DNA of 64,000 bases from contig JAFKLL010000013.1 in the NCBI GenBank assembly GCA_017304845.1, positions 1-64,000 on the forward strand, written 5' to 3'. The stretch's first letter is position 1, and each line of letters starts with the position of its first letter. The notes beneath the pieces were generated by a model. The model searched no databases. It was not told the origin of the DNA and was given only the letters and a program-made list of their open reading frames with translations. Origin of the DNA: Solirubrobacterales bacterium (lineage in GTDB: Bacteria > Actinomycetota > Thermoleophilia > Solirubrobacterales > 70-9). This document shows, in pieces, positions 8,599-17,461 of this stretch. Made by a program: the position numbers and the translations under genes.

Positions 8599-9227
8599 AG
8601 AGTGGCCCTCCGCTGCCAGGGGTCCAGGTAGAGCAGCGGGAACCAGAGGAGCGGGGTCCAGCCGCCCAGGGCGAGGCCGAGCGGGGCGGTCAGGATGAAG
8701 ACCGCGGCGGTGTAGTTCGACGACTTGAGGGTGAGGCGGAGGTTCCACTCCCACTCGGGCTCGGCCAGTCCGTGCTTGAGGATCAGCCGGACCATCAGGG
8801 ACTGCGAGATCGCGACCAACGCGAGGTTGAGGATGTAGAAGGTGGCGGTCAGCGGCACGTCGCTTCCGTACTCGCCGATCAGCTGGCTCGAGAACGGCAG
8901 CAGCACGATCCAGGCCAGGTAGAAGAGGGTCAATCCCATCAGGCCCCGGTCGAACTCCCGCACCATCCGCATCAGGCGGTGGTGGCTGATCCAGTAGACG
9001 CCGATCACCGCGAAGCTGATCCCGAAGGCGAAGAGGTCCGGCAGCATGTCACCGAGCGCGTCGACGAAATCGCCGTTGCCGCGGAGCGGGTCCGGCACCT
9101 CGATCTGGAGCACCAGCAGCGTGATCGCGATCGCGAAGACCCCGTCGGTGAAGGCGAGGATCCGCGACAGGTCCGGGCCGCGCTCCAGCGGCGGGAGGCT
9201 CCGGCGATCGGGCTCCGGCACGCTCAC
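8571..9227 (-). CDS. TMEM175-family (DUF1211) potassium channel
   Basis: This 218-aa protein has six hydrophobic segments. The first helix is RILAFTDGVFAIAITLL, matching the TMEM175 pore-helix signature RxxxFSDGVFAIAITLL with Ser replaced by Thr. Bacterial members carry one such repeat and assemble as tetramers that conduct K+. The start GTG 9227 overlaps the TGA stop of the 903-aa secreted protein (GTGA), so it is translated by coupling with that gene. An upstream extension in the same frame is an antisense shadow and is not used. Confidence 0.85.
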   Translation of the reverse strand: MSVPEPDRRSLPPLERGPDLSRILAFTDGVFAIAITLLVLQIEVPDPLRGNGDFVDALGDMLPDLFAFGISFAVIGVYWISHHRLMRMVREFDRGLMGLTLFYLAWIVLLPFSSQLIGEYGSDVPLTATFYILNLALVAISQSLMVRLILKHGLAEPEWEWNLRLTLKSSNYTAAVFILTAPLGLALGGWTPLLWFPLLYLDPWQRRATLQSGNGCSG

Positions 9228-11935
9228 CCTGAGACCGGGTGGCGACGCACGATCGCCCTGCCGCCGTTCCGGTGCTGGAGCACCACCACCCGGGCTCCCT
9301 TCAGACGGCCCTGGGCCAGGAGACGACGTAGCTTCGGAGAGCGCGGGGTGAGTGCCACGAAACGGTAGGTGTCGGGAACCTGCTGGAAGCTCTTCTCGGC
9401 GATGGCCCGGCCCTTCAGCTTCAACAAGACCCTGGTCTGGCAGTGCCCGTTCACCGGGCAGACGACCCGGACGCGGACCTTGCCGCCGTTCCTGACCGCG
9501 GAGCCCGCGCTCTGACGCCCGGCCTGATGCAGGTCGAGAGCGTCCGGGGGCGAGAGACGGAACCTCCTGGTCCCGATCCGCCCGGCGATCCCGTCGGCGT
9601 TGAGCGCCTGCACGTTGGCGACCGCCCAGGTGCCACCGGGATAGGACGGGATCGTGATCTTGCGCCGCTTCGGGCCGACCAGGCGGCGGTAGGCGCCAAG
9701 CCTCTGGCCCTGCCTCAGGACCGCGATCTCCGCCACGTACCCCGTCGCGCCGGGAACCGCGCGCCAGGTCGCCGCGGCCGTGTAGCCGTTCCGCCAAGCG
9801 CGGACGATCCTGGGCGCGTTCAGCTTCGCGGGACGATTGACGGTGAAGCGGTCCTCGACCGTCGCCTCACGCGGGGTGCCGCCGTGGACGACGACCGCGC
9901 GGAGACGCCGCTTGCCGTAGTGATCGCCCTTGGTGACCCTGAACGTGTAGCGGCCCCGGGTCTTGTCGGTGACCAGGATCGGCTGTTCGTACCCTCCGGC
10001 CATCACCTCGGAGAAGGCGATCTTCGTGTGGGGGTTCCCCTTCGAGTCCCAGACCAGGGTCCGGGTCAGGCCCCGGCCGACGATGCGGGCCTGGACCTTC
10101 TCCGGAGGCAGCGCCTTGCCGGTCTTCACGCCCATGATCGGCGCCGAGCCCGCGTAGGGGGTGATCGTCCACTCGCCTCTTGCGAGGCCGCCGGCCGCCA
10201 CGTGGGTGACCGCGTTCCGGCGGTCGACCACGATCATGAACTTCTTGGTCCGCACCACGTCCTTGCCTCTCGGGACCTCGAAGCTGCGACCGTCGCTCGA
10301 AGTCAACCGGAAGCGCGGCGCGTCGCCATCGCCGCGGGCGCTCAGCACCACCTCGCGGGGGCCGGTCGTCAACCGGCGGGGCCGTTCGGACGAGACCGCC
10401 GCGACACCGCTCCGGGTCGCCGCCGGGTACTTCTCCCGGTAGTTGTCGAGGCCGCAGCTGACACCGAACGTCTTGACCTCCTTCGCCCCGTACTCGTAGA
10501 CGGCGCCGCCGTCGAACCAGGTCACCTTCCAGCAGGCCCCGGCCGCGCGGTTGTTGATCAGGATCCGGCCATCGAAGATGTCGAGCCCGATCAGCCGCAC
10601 CTTGCCGCGGCCCTCGAACTGGAACTTCTGCTTGGCGACCCAGCCGTCGACCTTGGTGCCGATGTAGAAGGGGTCGTCGGGATTGTTCGAGTAGCTGGGG
10701 AATCCGATCCCGAGGTTGAACCCGAACTCGACGCCGCTGGCGGTGCGGATCTTCAGGTAGACGCTGCCGGCCGGGAGCCGGAAGACCTTGAGGCCGCCGT
10801 CGAAGAAGAAGTAGAAGTCGTTCTTCTCTTTGCCGATCTTCAGGGAGGAGTTGACCTCCAGCGGCACCAGCTTGCCCCAGGGCGAGGGCACCTTGGGACC
10901 GAACTCGGCGGTGGCCGCCGCGTTGAGGTTGAGCAGCAGCTGATCGTCGACCTTCTTGAACCCGAAGCCGCCACTGAGCGCGCTGATCGTGCCCGCCGGT
11001 GGCGCGCCGATCGGGATCTCCAGCCCCGAGGCGCCGACGCTGGCCTTGGTCAGCACCGCGTCCTGGACCTCGAACTCGAAGCTGATGCCCCGGTCACCCA
11101 TGAACGGAAGGCTGAAGCCGGCGCCACCGCCCAGGGTCTTCTCCTCGGCCGAGTACTTGGCCTCGAGGTTGTGGATCGTGATCAGCTTGATCCCGTCGAT
11201 CTCCTCCAGCTTCAATTCGAAGCCGTCAACATGGGAGCCCTCCCCGACCGCGGTCGGGACGTTGACGGTCACCGACTGCGGCTTGCCCTTCAGCGTCATC
11301 CAGCCGGCCAGGCGCAGGCTGAGATCCATCGAACCCTTGCCGCCCTCGAGCAGGCGGATCGGGGTCTCGATGTCGGGGATCGGCGAGAAGCCGGCCAGGG
11401 CCTTGACCCAGGTGGCGTTGGAGAAGAAGCGGAGATCCTCGAGGGTCATCGACCCGAACTTCGGCGCGGTGAAGTTCAGCTTGAACGGCTCACCGACCTT
11501 GGACGGTTCGGAGGTGAGCTCCTTCGGGCCGATCACGGCGAGCTGGATCGGCAGGATCTCGCCCGACTGCCCCTCGTAGCGGATCGAGGAGTCTTTGGTG
11601 TTGATCGTGATCCAGCCCTGTTTCCTGGCGTCGCCCTCGGGCTTGCGCCCGTCGACCAGGAAGCCGTTCATGTCGACCGCCTGGATCAGCTTGTCGCCGG
11701 TTCCGTAGTACGGCTGACGGTCCGGGTTGGCCGTGTAGACCTTGCCGCCGTCGATCGTGTCGACCTCGAAGCAGCCGAGCATCTGGACGATCCCGACCGT
11801 GACCTTCTCGGCCGTCTTGTTGCCGGGGCCCGCGCACTTCGGGGCGGTCTCCTCGCCGGCCGCGGACCCGGCCATCGCCACCATTCCCATGAGCGCCGCT
11901 CCCAGCGCGGCCAACATCAGGATCTTCTGCTTCAT
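9224..11935 (-). CDS. large secreted beta-rich protein, unknown function
   Basis: This 903-aa protein starts at ATG 11935, with a GGAGA about 10 nt upstream. It has a signal peptide (ILMLAALGAALMGMVAMAGSAAG). The middle (residues 60-530) is beta-rich and Gly/Phe-alternating. The C-terminus (550-903) has several Ig/FN3-like stretches and ends in the basic tail style seen in other secreted proteins here. A CPVNGHCQTRV block near residue 840 resembles the Cys-containing terminal domain of the Vgb-like protein at 61 kb. It is divergent from the two-component regulator at 12042 and coupled downstream to a K+ channel gene. No enzymatic motif is recognised. Confidence 0.75.
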   Translation of the reverse strand: MKQKILMLAALGAALMGMVAMAGSAAGEETAPKCAGPGNKTAEKVTVGIVQMLGCFEVDTIDGGKVYTANPDRQPYYGTGDKLIQAVDMNGFLVDGRKPEGDARKQGWITINTKDSSIRYEGQSGEILPIQLAVIGPKELTSEPSKVGEPFKLNFTAPKFGSMTLEDLRFFSNATWVKALAGFSPIPDIETPIRLLEGGKGSMDLSLRLAGWMTLKGKPQSVTVNVPTAVGEGSHVDGFELKLEEIDGIKLITIHNLEAKYSAEEKTLGGGAGFSLPFMGDRGISFEFEVQDAVLTKASVGASGLEIPIGAPPAGTISALSGGFGFKKVDDQLLLNLNAAATAEFGPKVPSPWGKLVPLEVNSSLKIGKEKNDFYFFFDGGLKVFRLPAGSVYLKIRTASGVEFGFNLGIGFPSYSNNPDDPFYIGTKVDGWVAKQKFQFEGRGKVRLIGLDIFDGRILINNRAAGACWKVTWFDGGAVYEYGAKEVKTFGVSCGLDNYREKYPAATRSGVAAVSSERPRRLTTGPREVVLSARGDGDAPRFRLTSSDGRSFEVPRGKDVVRTKKFMIVVDRRNAVTHVAAGGLARGEWTITPYAGSAPIMGVKTGKALPPEKVQARIVGRGLTRTLVWDSKGNPHTKIAFSEVMAGGYEQPILVTDKTRGRYTFRVTKGDHYGKRRLRAVVVHGGTPREATVEDRFTVNRPAKLNAPRIVRAWRNGYTAAATWRAVPGATGYVAEIAVLRQGQRLGAYRRLVGPKRRKITIPSYPGGTWAVANVQALNADGIAGRIGTRRFRLSPPDALDLHQAGRQSAGSAVRNGGKVRVRVVCPVNGHCQTRVLLKLKGRAIAEKSFQQVPDTYRFVALTPRSPKLRRLLAQGRLKGARVVVLQHRNGGRAIVRRHPVSG

Positions 11936-11985
11936 CTGCTGCTCGTCTCCATTCTCGACACGGACTCCCGCGCGCATCGTTCCAG

Positions 11986-12002
11986 GGCGGTGTTTCACCG
12001 CC
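11986..12002. promoter_or_regulatory. inverted repeat in divergent promoter region
   Basis: GGCGGTGTTTCACCGCC is a perfect 7-bp inverted repeat with a 3-nt centre. It lies midway between the divergent starts of the 903-aa secreted protein (11935) and the response regulator (12042). It could be an operator for the adjacent regulator or a small hairpin in the 5' leader. Confidence 0.35.
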
Positions 12003-12041
12003 GTTACAGCCTGGAGGGCCGGATTGATGGAGGATGCAGCG

Positions 12042-12695
12042 ATGCGGATCCTTGTCATCGAGGACGAAGAGCCGATGCTCAGGAACCTGGAACGGGGCCT
12101 CTCACGGGCCGGCTTCAGGGTCGATTCGGCGACCGACGGGCAGACCGGCCTGGACAAGGCTTCGATGACCGCCTACGACGTGATCGTGCTCGACCGGGAC
12201 CTGCCTCGCGTCCACGGCGACGAGGTCTGCCGACGGCTCAACCTGGCCGGCAACGAGGCCCGGGTGATCATGCTGACCGCGGCCGCCTCCCTGGACGACC
12301 TGACCGAGGGTCTCAACCTCGGCGCCGACGACTACCTGACCAAGCCGTTCCGGTTTCCCGAGCTGACCGCCCGGATCAACGCGCTCGCCCGCCGGAGCGG
12401 GCGGCCCTCCCCGGTCGTCTTCGAGCGGGACGGCCTGACCCTGGACCCGTCCCGTGGCCTCGCCGCCCGCGACGGCGAGGATCTCGACCTCACGCACCGG
12501 GAGATCATGGTGCTCGAGGTGCTGCTCCGAGCCGAGGGCGGGGTCGTCTCCGCCGATCGCCTGCTCGAAGAGGTCTGGGGGCAGGACGCGGACCCGTTCG
12601 GCTCCTCGGTCCGGGTCACGATGTCGCGCCTCAGGCGCCGGCTCGGCGATCCCCCGATCATCGAGACCGTGGTCGGGCGCGGGTACCGGATTTGA
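12042..12695 (+). CDS. OmpR/PhoB-family response regulator
   Basis: The 217-aa product has a receiver domain (residues 1-115) with the acidic pocket IEDEE, phosphoacceptor D51 in VLDRDLP, the switch Thr in MLTA and Lys in YLTKPF. A winged-helix DNA-binding domain follows (about 130-215), with LTHREIMVLEVLL and the terminal VVGRGYRI. It acts as a phosphorylation-controlled transcription factor. I chose the start ATG 12042 because GGAGG sits 8 nt upstream; an in-frame ATG at 12027 would give five extra residues. It overlaps its cognate kinase by TTGA. Confidence 0.93.
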   Translation: MRILVIEDEEPMLRNLERGLSRAGFRVDSATDGQTGLDKASMTAYDVIVLDRDLPRVHGDEVCRRLNLAGNEARVIMLTAAASLDDLTEGLNLGADDYLTKPFRFPELTARINALARRSGRPSPVVFERDGLTLDPSRGLAARDGEDLDLTHREIMVLEVLLRAEGGVVSADRLLEEVWGQDADPFGSSVRVTMSRLRRRLGDPPIIETVVGRGYRI

Positions 12696-13837
12696 GGCGC
12701 AGACCGACGATCCGGCTGCGGGTGGCGCTTTCCTGCGCGGCCCTGGTGACGGTCACCGGCGCCCTGGTCCTGATCGGGATGCTCTACCTGACCCAGCGCA
12801 CGATCGACAAGAACTCGCCGCAGGTCACCTTCAACACCAAGTCCGACAGCCCGGCGGTGCTGCGCTCCCAGACCTTCGCGCTCTCGGTCCAGAACCAGCA
12901 GCTGGTCCACGACACGGTCTCCGAGGTGCGGACGATCGGCCTGATCGGGCTGGCCCTCCTCGCGGTCGGCTCGCTGGGCGCCGGCTGGTTCCTGGCCGGG
13001 CGGATGCTGCGTCCCGCGACCAGCCTTGCCGCGGCGGTGGAGGAGATCTCGGCGATGAACCTGGATCAGAGGCTGGGCCACGTGGGTCCCGACGACGAGC
13101 TCAAGTCGATCTCGGATGCTTTCGACCGGATGCTCGAACGCCTCGACCAGGCATTCGACCGGCAGCGTCGCTTCGTCGCCGACGCCTCGCATGAGATGCG
13201 AACCCCGTTCGCGACGATGCGGACCCAGATCGACGTGGCCCTCGACGATCCCGACCTGACCGACGAGGAGCTCCGGCGGACCATGGCCGAGATCGGCGAG
13301 GTGGTCGACCGGGGCGGCGAGCTGGTCGACGCGATGCTCGCCCTATCCCGGGCCGAGGTAGTGGCCGGCCGGCGCCGCGTCGACCTGGCCGAGGCGACCG
13401 CCGAGGTGGTCACCGCCACGCCCGGCACCGCGGGCCTGGACCTGCGGATCGATCTGAGCGAGACCGAGGTGGAGGCCGATCCCGTCCTGCTCGATCGGCT
13501 GGTCGCCAACCTGATCCGCAACGCCGTCGCCTACAACCGGCCGGGCGGCCTCCTCGAAGTCGAGGTCGGGCCGGCCGACGACCAGGCATTCCTGGTCGTG
13601 AGGAACGACGGGCCGATGCTCTCCGACCGGGACGTGCCGATGCTGTTCTCCCGTTTCCACCGGCAGGACCCGACGGCTTCGGAGCGAGGGTTCGGTCTCG
13701 GGCTCTCGGTGGTCGAGGCGATCGCCCGGGCCCACGAGGGATCGGTCGCCGCGACCGCCCGCCCGGAAGGCGGCCTCGAGGTCCGGTTCGAGATGGCCCG
13801 TGCCCCTCAGGGCGAGCCGCAGGGACCGATGCCGTAG
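12692..13837 (+). CDS. sensor histidine kinase
   Basis: This 381-aa kinase starts with TTG 12692, overlapping the regulator's TGA. Its layout is TM1 (VALSCAALVTVTGALVLIGML), a short periplasmic loop of about 55 residues, TM2 (LIGLALLAVGSLGAGWFLAG), HAMP (MLRPATSLAAAVEEIS), HisKA with the phospho-His in DASHEMRTPF, and HATPase with N-box LVANLIRNAVAYN and G-box GFGLGLSVVEA. The periplasmic domain is too small for a large ligand, so it may sense a membrane or small-molecule cue. Its partner is the regulator at 12042. The end overlaps the convergent lipoprotein gene by 31 bp. Confidence 0.93.
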   Translation: MRRRPTIRLRVALSCAALVTVTGALVLIGMLYLTQRTIDKNSPQVTFNTKSDSPAVLRSQTFALSVQNQQLVHDTVSEVRTIGLIGLALLAVGSLGAGWFLAGRMLRPATSLAAAVEEISAMNLDQRLGHVGPDDELKSISDAFDRMLERLDQAFDRQRRFVADASHEMRTPFATMRTQIDVALDDPDLTDEELRRTMAEIGEVVDRGGELVDAMLALSRAEVVAGRRRVDLAEATAEVVTATPGTAGLDLRIDLSETEVEADPVLLDRLVANLIRNAVAYNRPGGLLEVEVGPADDQAFLVVRNDGPMLSDRDVPMLFSRFHRQDPTASERGFGLGLSVVEAIARAHEGSVAATARPEGGLEVRFEMARAPQGEPQGPMP

Positions 13838-14253
13838 TCGGTGAGGCGCCGGGTGACCGCCTCGAAGGGGCCCTGGCTGGCAAGCCCGGGATCCGCCTCG
13901 ACCCGGTCGGTCGCCCGCTCGAGGCCCTTCAGCATGGACTCGATCTCCCGCCGATCCCCGGGAGGCCATTCGAGAGCTCGGAGATCCCGGACCTGCTGTC
14001 GGAGGTTCGGCACCCAAACCTCGTGCGTGTAGCGGATGCCCTCCTCGTCGCTCGGCTGCTCGTCGGGACCGAACGCGTCGACCACGCCCTGCCTGAGCAC
14101 CTCGTTGGCGCGGTTGCAGATCTCGTTCGCCCGCTCCACGAACTCGGCCTTGGTCGTCACCTCCGGGTCCGGGTCGGATCCACATCCGGCGATGCCGAGG
14201 AGCATCAGCGCGGCCCCGGCCAGGCATCCCGAGATGAGGGCGATACGTCTCAT
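13807..14253 (-). CDS. small lipoprotein, unknown function
   Basis: The 148-aa product has a lipoprotein signal: basic MRR, the hydrophobic stretch GCLAGAALMLLG and the lipobox IAGC (Cys about residue 24). The mature part is helical (FVERANEICNRANEVLRQGV, VRDLRALEWPPGDRREIESMLKGLERA) and contains paired Cys. Its pattern, with NEIC near the start and a GPCG ending, recurs in actinobacterial lipoproteins of unknown role. It follows the P-type ATPase by 8 bp on the same strand and is probably co-transcribed. Confidence 0.75.
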   Translation of the reverse strand: MRRIALISGCLAGAALMLLGIAGCGSDPDPEVTTKAEFVERANEICNRANEVLRQGVVDAFGPDEQPSDEEGIRYTHEVWVPNLRQQVRDLRALEWPPGDRREIESMLKGLERATDRVEADPGLASQGPFEAVTRRLTDYGIGPCGSP

Positions 14254-14261
14254 GCGATCTC

Positions 14262-16652
14262 TCAGCGGGACCCGCGTGGCCGGCCCTGGCCGATGAACCG
14301 CAGGGCCACCGCCATCAGAGCGAGGCCCAGGACCGAGCCCGCGGCCCAGGCGAGGAGCATCTTGCCGGTGAACCGTTCGAGGGCGAAGAAGTCGCGGATC
14401 GGCGGGATGAGGATCGACAGGACGAACCCGGCCGCCATCAGGGCGCAGAGGCCGGCGACCAGGAGGCGACGCCGGCCCGGTTCGTCCTCGAGGACCATGA
14501 CGATCGCGAGCCCGGCGGTGACGACGGTCGCGGCGGTGATGGTGCGGGAGTCCGCCAGGGGCACGTCCAGGGCGTGGCGGCTGAGCAGCCAGGAGACCGT
14601 GATCCCGATCCCGGTCGCGATGCCGACCGGGATCGAGAAACGGGCGATCGCCTTGAGGAAGCCGTCCGGCCGCCACGGGCCGCTGCTCGGGGCGAGCGCC
14701 AGGAAGAAGGCGGGGATGCCGATCGTGAGCGACGAGGTCAGGGTGAACTGGCGGGGCAGCAGCGGGAAGATCCCGGTCGGGATCGCCACCACCATCAGCA
14801 GGAAGGCGGTAAAGATCGCCTTCGAGACGAAGAGGCGGGCGACCCGCTGGATGTTGCGCAGGATCTGGCGACCCTCGTGGACCATGCCCGGCACCTGGCC
14901 GAAGCTGCCGTCGACCAGCACCAGGTCCGCGACCGAGCGGGCCATCTGGGTTCCGTTCCCCTGGGCGATCGCGAGGCGGGATTTCTTCAGGGCCGGCACG
15001 TCGTTCACCCCGTCGCCGATCATGCCGACGTACTGGCCGGACTCGGCCAGCACCCGCACGACCCGTTCCTTGCCTTCCGGCGAGATGCGGCCGATCGCGG
15101 GCGAGTCGTGGATCGCGGCGAGCAGTTCCTCGTCGGTCTCCGGCAGTTCCTCGCCGTTCAGGGCGGGGCCGGTGGTGCCACGGGCGATGCCGGTGTCGCG
15201 GGCGATCGCGCCGACCGTGGCGGGCGCGTCGCCGGAGAGGATCTTGAGGGCGACCTCCTCACGGCGGAAGAAGTCGACGGTCTCGCCGGTGTTCGGCCTC
15301 AGATTCTCGGCCAGCACGATCAGGCCGAGCGGCTCGAGGCCGGCGGGGAGCACCGGATCGTCGTCGGCATCCGGCAGCGCCCCGGGGAGCGAGGCGATCG
15401 CGAGCACGCGTCGGCCCTGGGAAGCCTCGGTCGTCGCCCGTTCCTGCAGGGCCGGGTCCGCGCCGCCGGCGAGCAGGGCCTCCGGCGCGCCGAGGGCGAA
15501 ACGGTCGCCCCCGATCTCCAGGGCGCCCCAGCGCCGACGGGAGGAGAACGGGACCTGGGCGGAGGGCGTCTCGGCGGTGGCCTGGCCGAGACCGGCGGCA
15601 TGGATCGCTTCCAGGGTGCCGTTGCGGGATGGCATCGAGGCCGCGTACCGACCGAAGCGATCGGCCAGTTCGTCCTCGTCGACCCCGTCGGTCGGGATCA
15701 GCTCGACCACCCGGAGGGCCGCCTCGGTGAGGGTCCCGGTCTTGTCGGTGCAGAGGATGCTGACCGAGGCCAGCGACTCGATCGCGTTGAGCTGCTGGGC
15801 GAGAATCCCGCGCCGCGCCATCTTCGCGGCGGAGACCGCCGCGGTCAGCGAGACCAGCAGGATCAGACCCTCGGGAACGATGTTGACCACCGCCGCGGTC
15901 ATCGTCTCGACCGCCTCGGCCTGGGTCACTTCGCGGACCCCGAGGGAGATGCCGAGACCGACCGCCAGCGGCACCATCACCGCGACGAGGATGATCAGCA
16001 GCCGGTCCATCGCCTTCTCCAACGGGGAGCGTGGGTGGCGGAAGGCCCGCGCGGTCTCGGCCAGCTTCGCCGCGCGGCAGTCCGGGCCGACCGCGGTCGC
16101 GACGATCCGGGCCTCTCCCTCGACCACGAAAGAGCCCGACCAGACCTCGCCCTCCGCCTCGCGGCGGACGGGCTCGGATTCCCCGGTCAGGTTCGCCTCG
16201 TCGAGTTGGAGGCCGTCGGCCGAGTGGACCACGCCGTCGGCGATCACCTGATCTCCTGGGCCGACCAGGACCAGGTCACCGACCACCACGTCCTCGACCG
16301 GCACCTCGATCCGCCGACCGTCCCGCATCACCTCGGCCTTGATCGCGATCAGCGCCGCGAGCCGGTCGAGGGCGAGCTTGGCCCTGACCTCCTGGCCGAT
16401 CCCGATCGTCGCGTTGGCGACCAGGATTCCCATGAAGAGCGCGTCCTTGGGGTCGCCGAAGAAGATCGTGAGCAGACCGAAGGCGAGCAGGATCGCGTTG
16501 AAGACCGTGAAGATGTTCGCGAACGCGATCGAGCGGAAGGACCGACTGGTCTCCGGCTTCGGCAGCGGCCCGCGTTCCTCGAGGCGGCGGGCCGCCTCAG
16601 CCGAGGTCAGTCCCTCTTCGGCGGTGTCGATCAGCGTTGGGGAGGCGGTCAC
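14262..16652 (-). CDS. P-type cation-transporting ATPase (CtpE-like)
   Basis: This 796-aa ATPase has the actuator motif TGES (156-159), the phosphorylation motif DKTGTLT with D303, and the hinge GDGVNDVPALKKS. The TM4 motif is VPEGL (about residues 259-263) rather than CPC, so it is not a heavy-metal P1B pump. Length and TM4 sequence match mycobacterial CtpE, a Ca-linked transporter, as I recall. No N-terminal metal-binding domain is present. It probably moves a divalent cation across the cytoplasmic membrane at the cost of ATP. It is followed by a small lipoprotein gene. Confidence 0.88.
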   Translation of the reverse strand: MTASPTLIDTAEEGLTSAEAARRLEERGPLPKPETSRSFRSIAFANIFTVFNAILLAFGLLTIFFGDPKDALFMGILVANATIGIGQEVRAKLALDRLAALIAIKAEVMRDGRRIEVPVEDVVVGDLVLVGPGDQVIADGVVHSADGLQLDEANLTGESEPVRREAEGEVWSGSFVVEGEARIVATAVGPDCRAAKLAETARAFRHPRSPLEKAMDRLLIILVAVMVPLAVGLGISLGVREVTQAEAVETMTAAVVNIVPEGLILLVSLTAAVSAAKMARRGILAQQLNAIESLASVSILCTDKTGTLTEAALRVVELIPTDGVDEDELADRFGRYAASMPSRNGTLEAIHAAGLGQATAETPSAQVPFSSRRRWGALEIGGDRFALGAPEALLAGGADPALQERATTEASQGRRVLAIASLPGALPDADDDPVLPAGLEPLGLIVLAENLRPNTGETVDFFRREEVALKILSGDAPATVGAIARDTGIARGTTGPALNGEELPETDEELLAAIHDSPAIGRISPEGKERVVRVLAESGQYVGMIGDGVNDVPALKKSRLAIAQGNGTQMARSVADLVLVDGSFGQVPGMVHEGRQILRNIQRVARLFVSKAIFTAFLLMVVAIPTGIFPLLPRQFTLTSSLTIGIPAFFLALAPSSGPWRPDGFLKAIARFSIPVGIATGIGITVSWLLSRHALDVPLADSRTITAATVVTAGLAIVMVLEDEPGRRRLLVAGLCALMAAGFVLSILIPPIRDFFALERFTGKMLLAWAAGSVLGLALMAVALRFIGQGRPRGSR

Positions 16653-16677
16653 TCCGCCGGGACTCTATTTGTCCCGG

Positions 16678-17439
16678 TCAAGGCGTTTCCAGAAGCTCGT
16701 CCAGAGTCCGGCCGCTGACCACCGATCGTGGCTGATCGGCCACCACGTCCGAGCCGGGCCGCGCCTGCTCGTCGGGCGCCTTGGCCAGCGACCATCTGGA
16801 TCGCATGCCGCGCCCGGCCTTGCGGCTCAGGGTGAAGGCGCCGCGAAGCTTCTCGCCGTTCAGGAGGAACTCGGCCACTCCCCGGTCGAGCGCCTCGGGC
16901 CAGGGGACGAGGCCGGTCCGTTCATAGCTCCCCCGGTCCCAGATGATCACGCCCCCGTTCGGGATCGCGCCCTCGAAGCCGGCGTCGAGGCGGGTGTGAT
17001 CGGCGACCTCGATCGCCTCGCGACGGATGGCGGGGTCGAGCGAGGGACCGGCGGGCACCGCCCAGGAACGCATCACGCCACCGACCTCCAGGCGCAGGTC
17101 GAAGTGGCGTCGGGTGGCGAGATGCTCCTGAACCACGAAGGAGCCCGAGCCGATGCCCCGGACCGCGAAGTGCTCGAAGCCCTCGACCACGGCCGGCTCC
17201 AGCTCCAGCCCGTCGACCCGGGCCGCCGGCGGCCCGACCTTCAGGAAGGCGACGAGCTGGTCCAGCTCCCGTTCCGGGCCTTCGGCATGCAGGGCGACGC
17301 TCCCGTCATCGAGGTTCCTGACCCAGCCGGAGAGCCCTAGCCCGCGGGCGGTCAGCTCGGTCGTGTCCCGAAAGCCGACACCCTGCACCCGCCCGCGAAC
17401 CACTCCGCGAACGGCAACCGGCTGCCTGCCCGAACTCAT
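16678..17439 (-). CDS. acylphosphatase / LigD-type 3'-phosphoesterase fusion
   Basis: The 253-aa protein has two domains. Residues 8-95 are an acylphosphatase with GRVQGVGFR (catalytic Arg, R24) and GWVRNLDDG (catalytic Asn, N42). Residues 99-225 match the 3'-phosphoesterase module of DNA ligase D: FVVQEH, then RRHFDLRLE, SWAVPAGPSLDP, ADHTRLDAGFEG and VIIWDRGSYE. The H106, H112, D114, R116 and H148 spacing fits the PE metal/phosphate ligands. The position usually held by Tyr after the last His is changed. The PE module removes 3'-phosphate or ribonucleotide ends; acylphosphatase hydrolyses acyl phosphates. Stand-alone PE proteins are known, but this N-terminal fusion is unusual to me. Confidence 0.85.
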   Translation of the reverse strand: MSSGRQPVAVRGVVRGRVQGVGFRDTTELTARGLGLSGWVRNLDDGSVALHAEGPERELDQLVAFLKVGPPAARVDGLELEPAVVEGFEHFAVRGIGSGSFVVQEHLATRRHFDLRLEVGGVMRSWAVPAGPSLDPAIRREAIEVADHTRLDAGFEGAIPNGGVIIWDRGSYERTGLVPWPEALDRGVAEFLLNGEKLRGAFTLSRKAGRGMRSRWSLAKAPDEQARPGSDVVADQPRSVVSGRTLDELLETP

Positions 17440-17461
17440 GCCGGCAGGCTAAGCCACCGGG

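Noticed and set aside
9443-13837. 1464-aa plus-strand open frame
   Set aside because: Only its last 381 codons are real (the histidine kinase from TTG 12692). The rest is antisense to the 903-aa secreted protein and has the low-complexity Arg/Gly/Pro/Asp look of a high-GC shadow frame.
14023-16718. Long plus-strand frames over the P-type ATPase
   Set aside because: They lie fully antisense to a gene with all ATPase motifs and show no family features.
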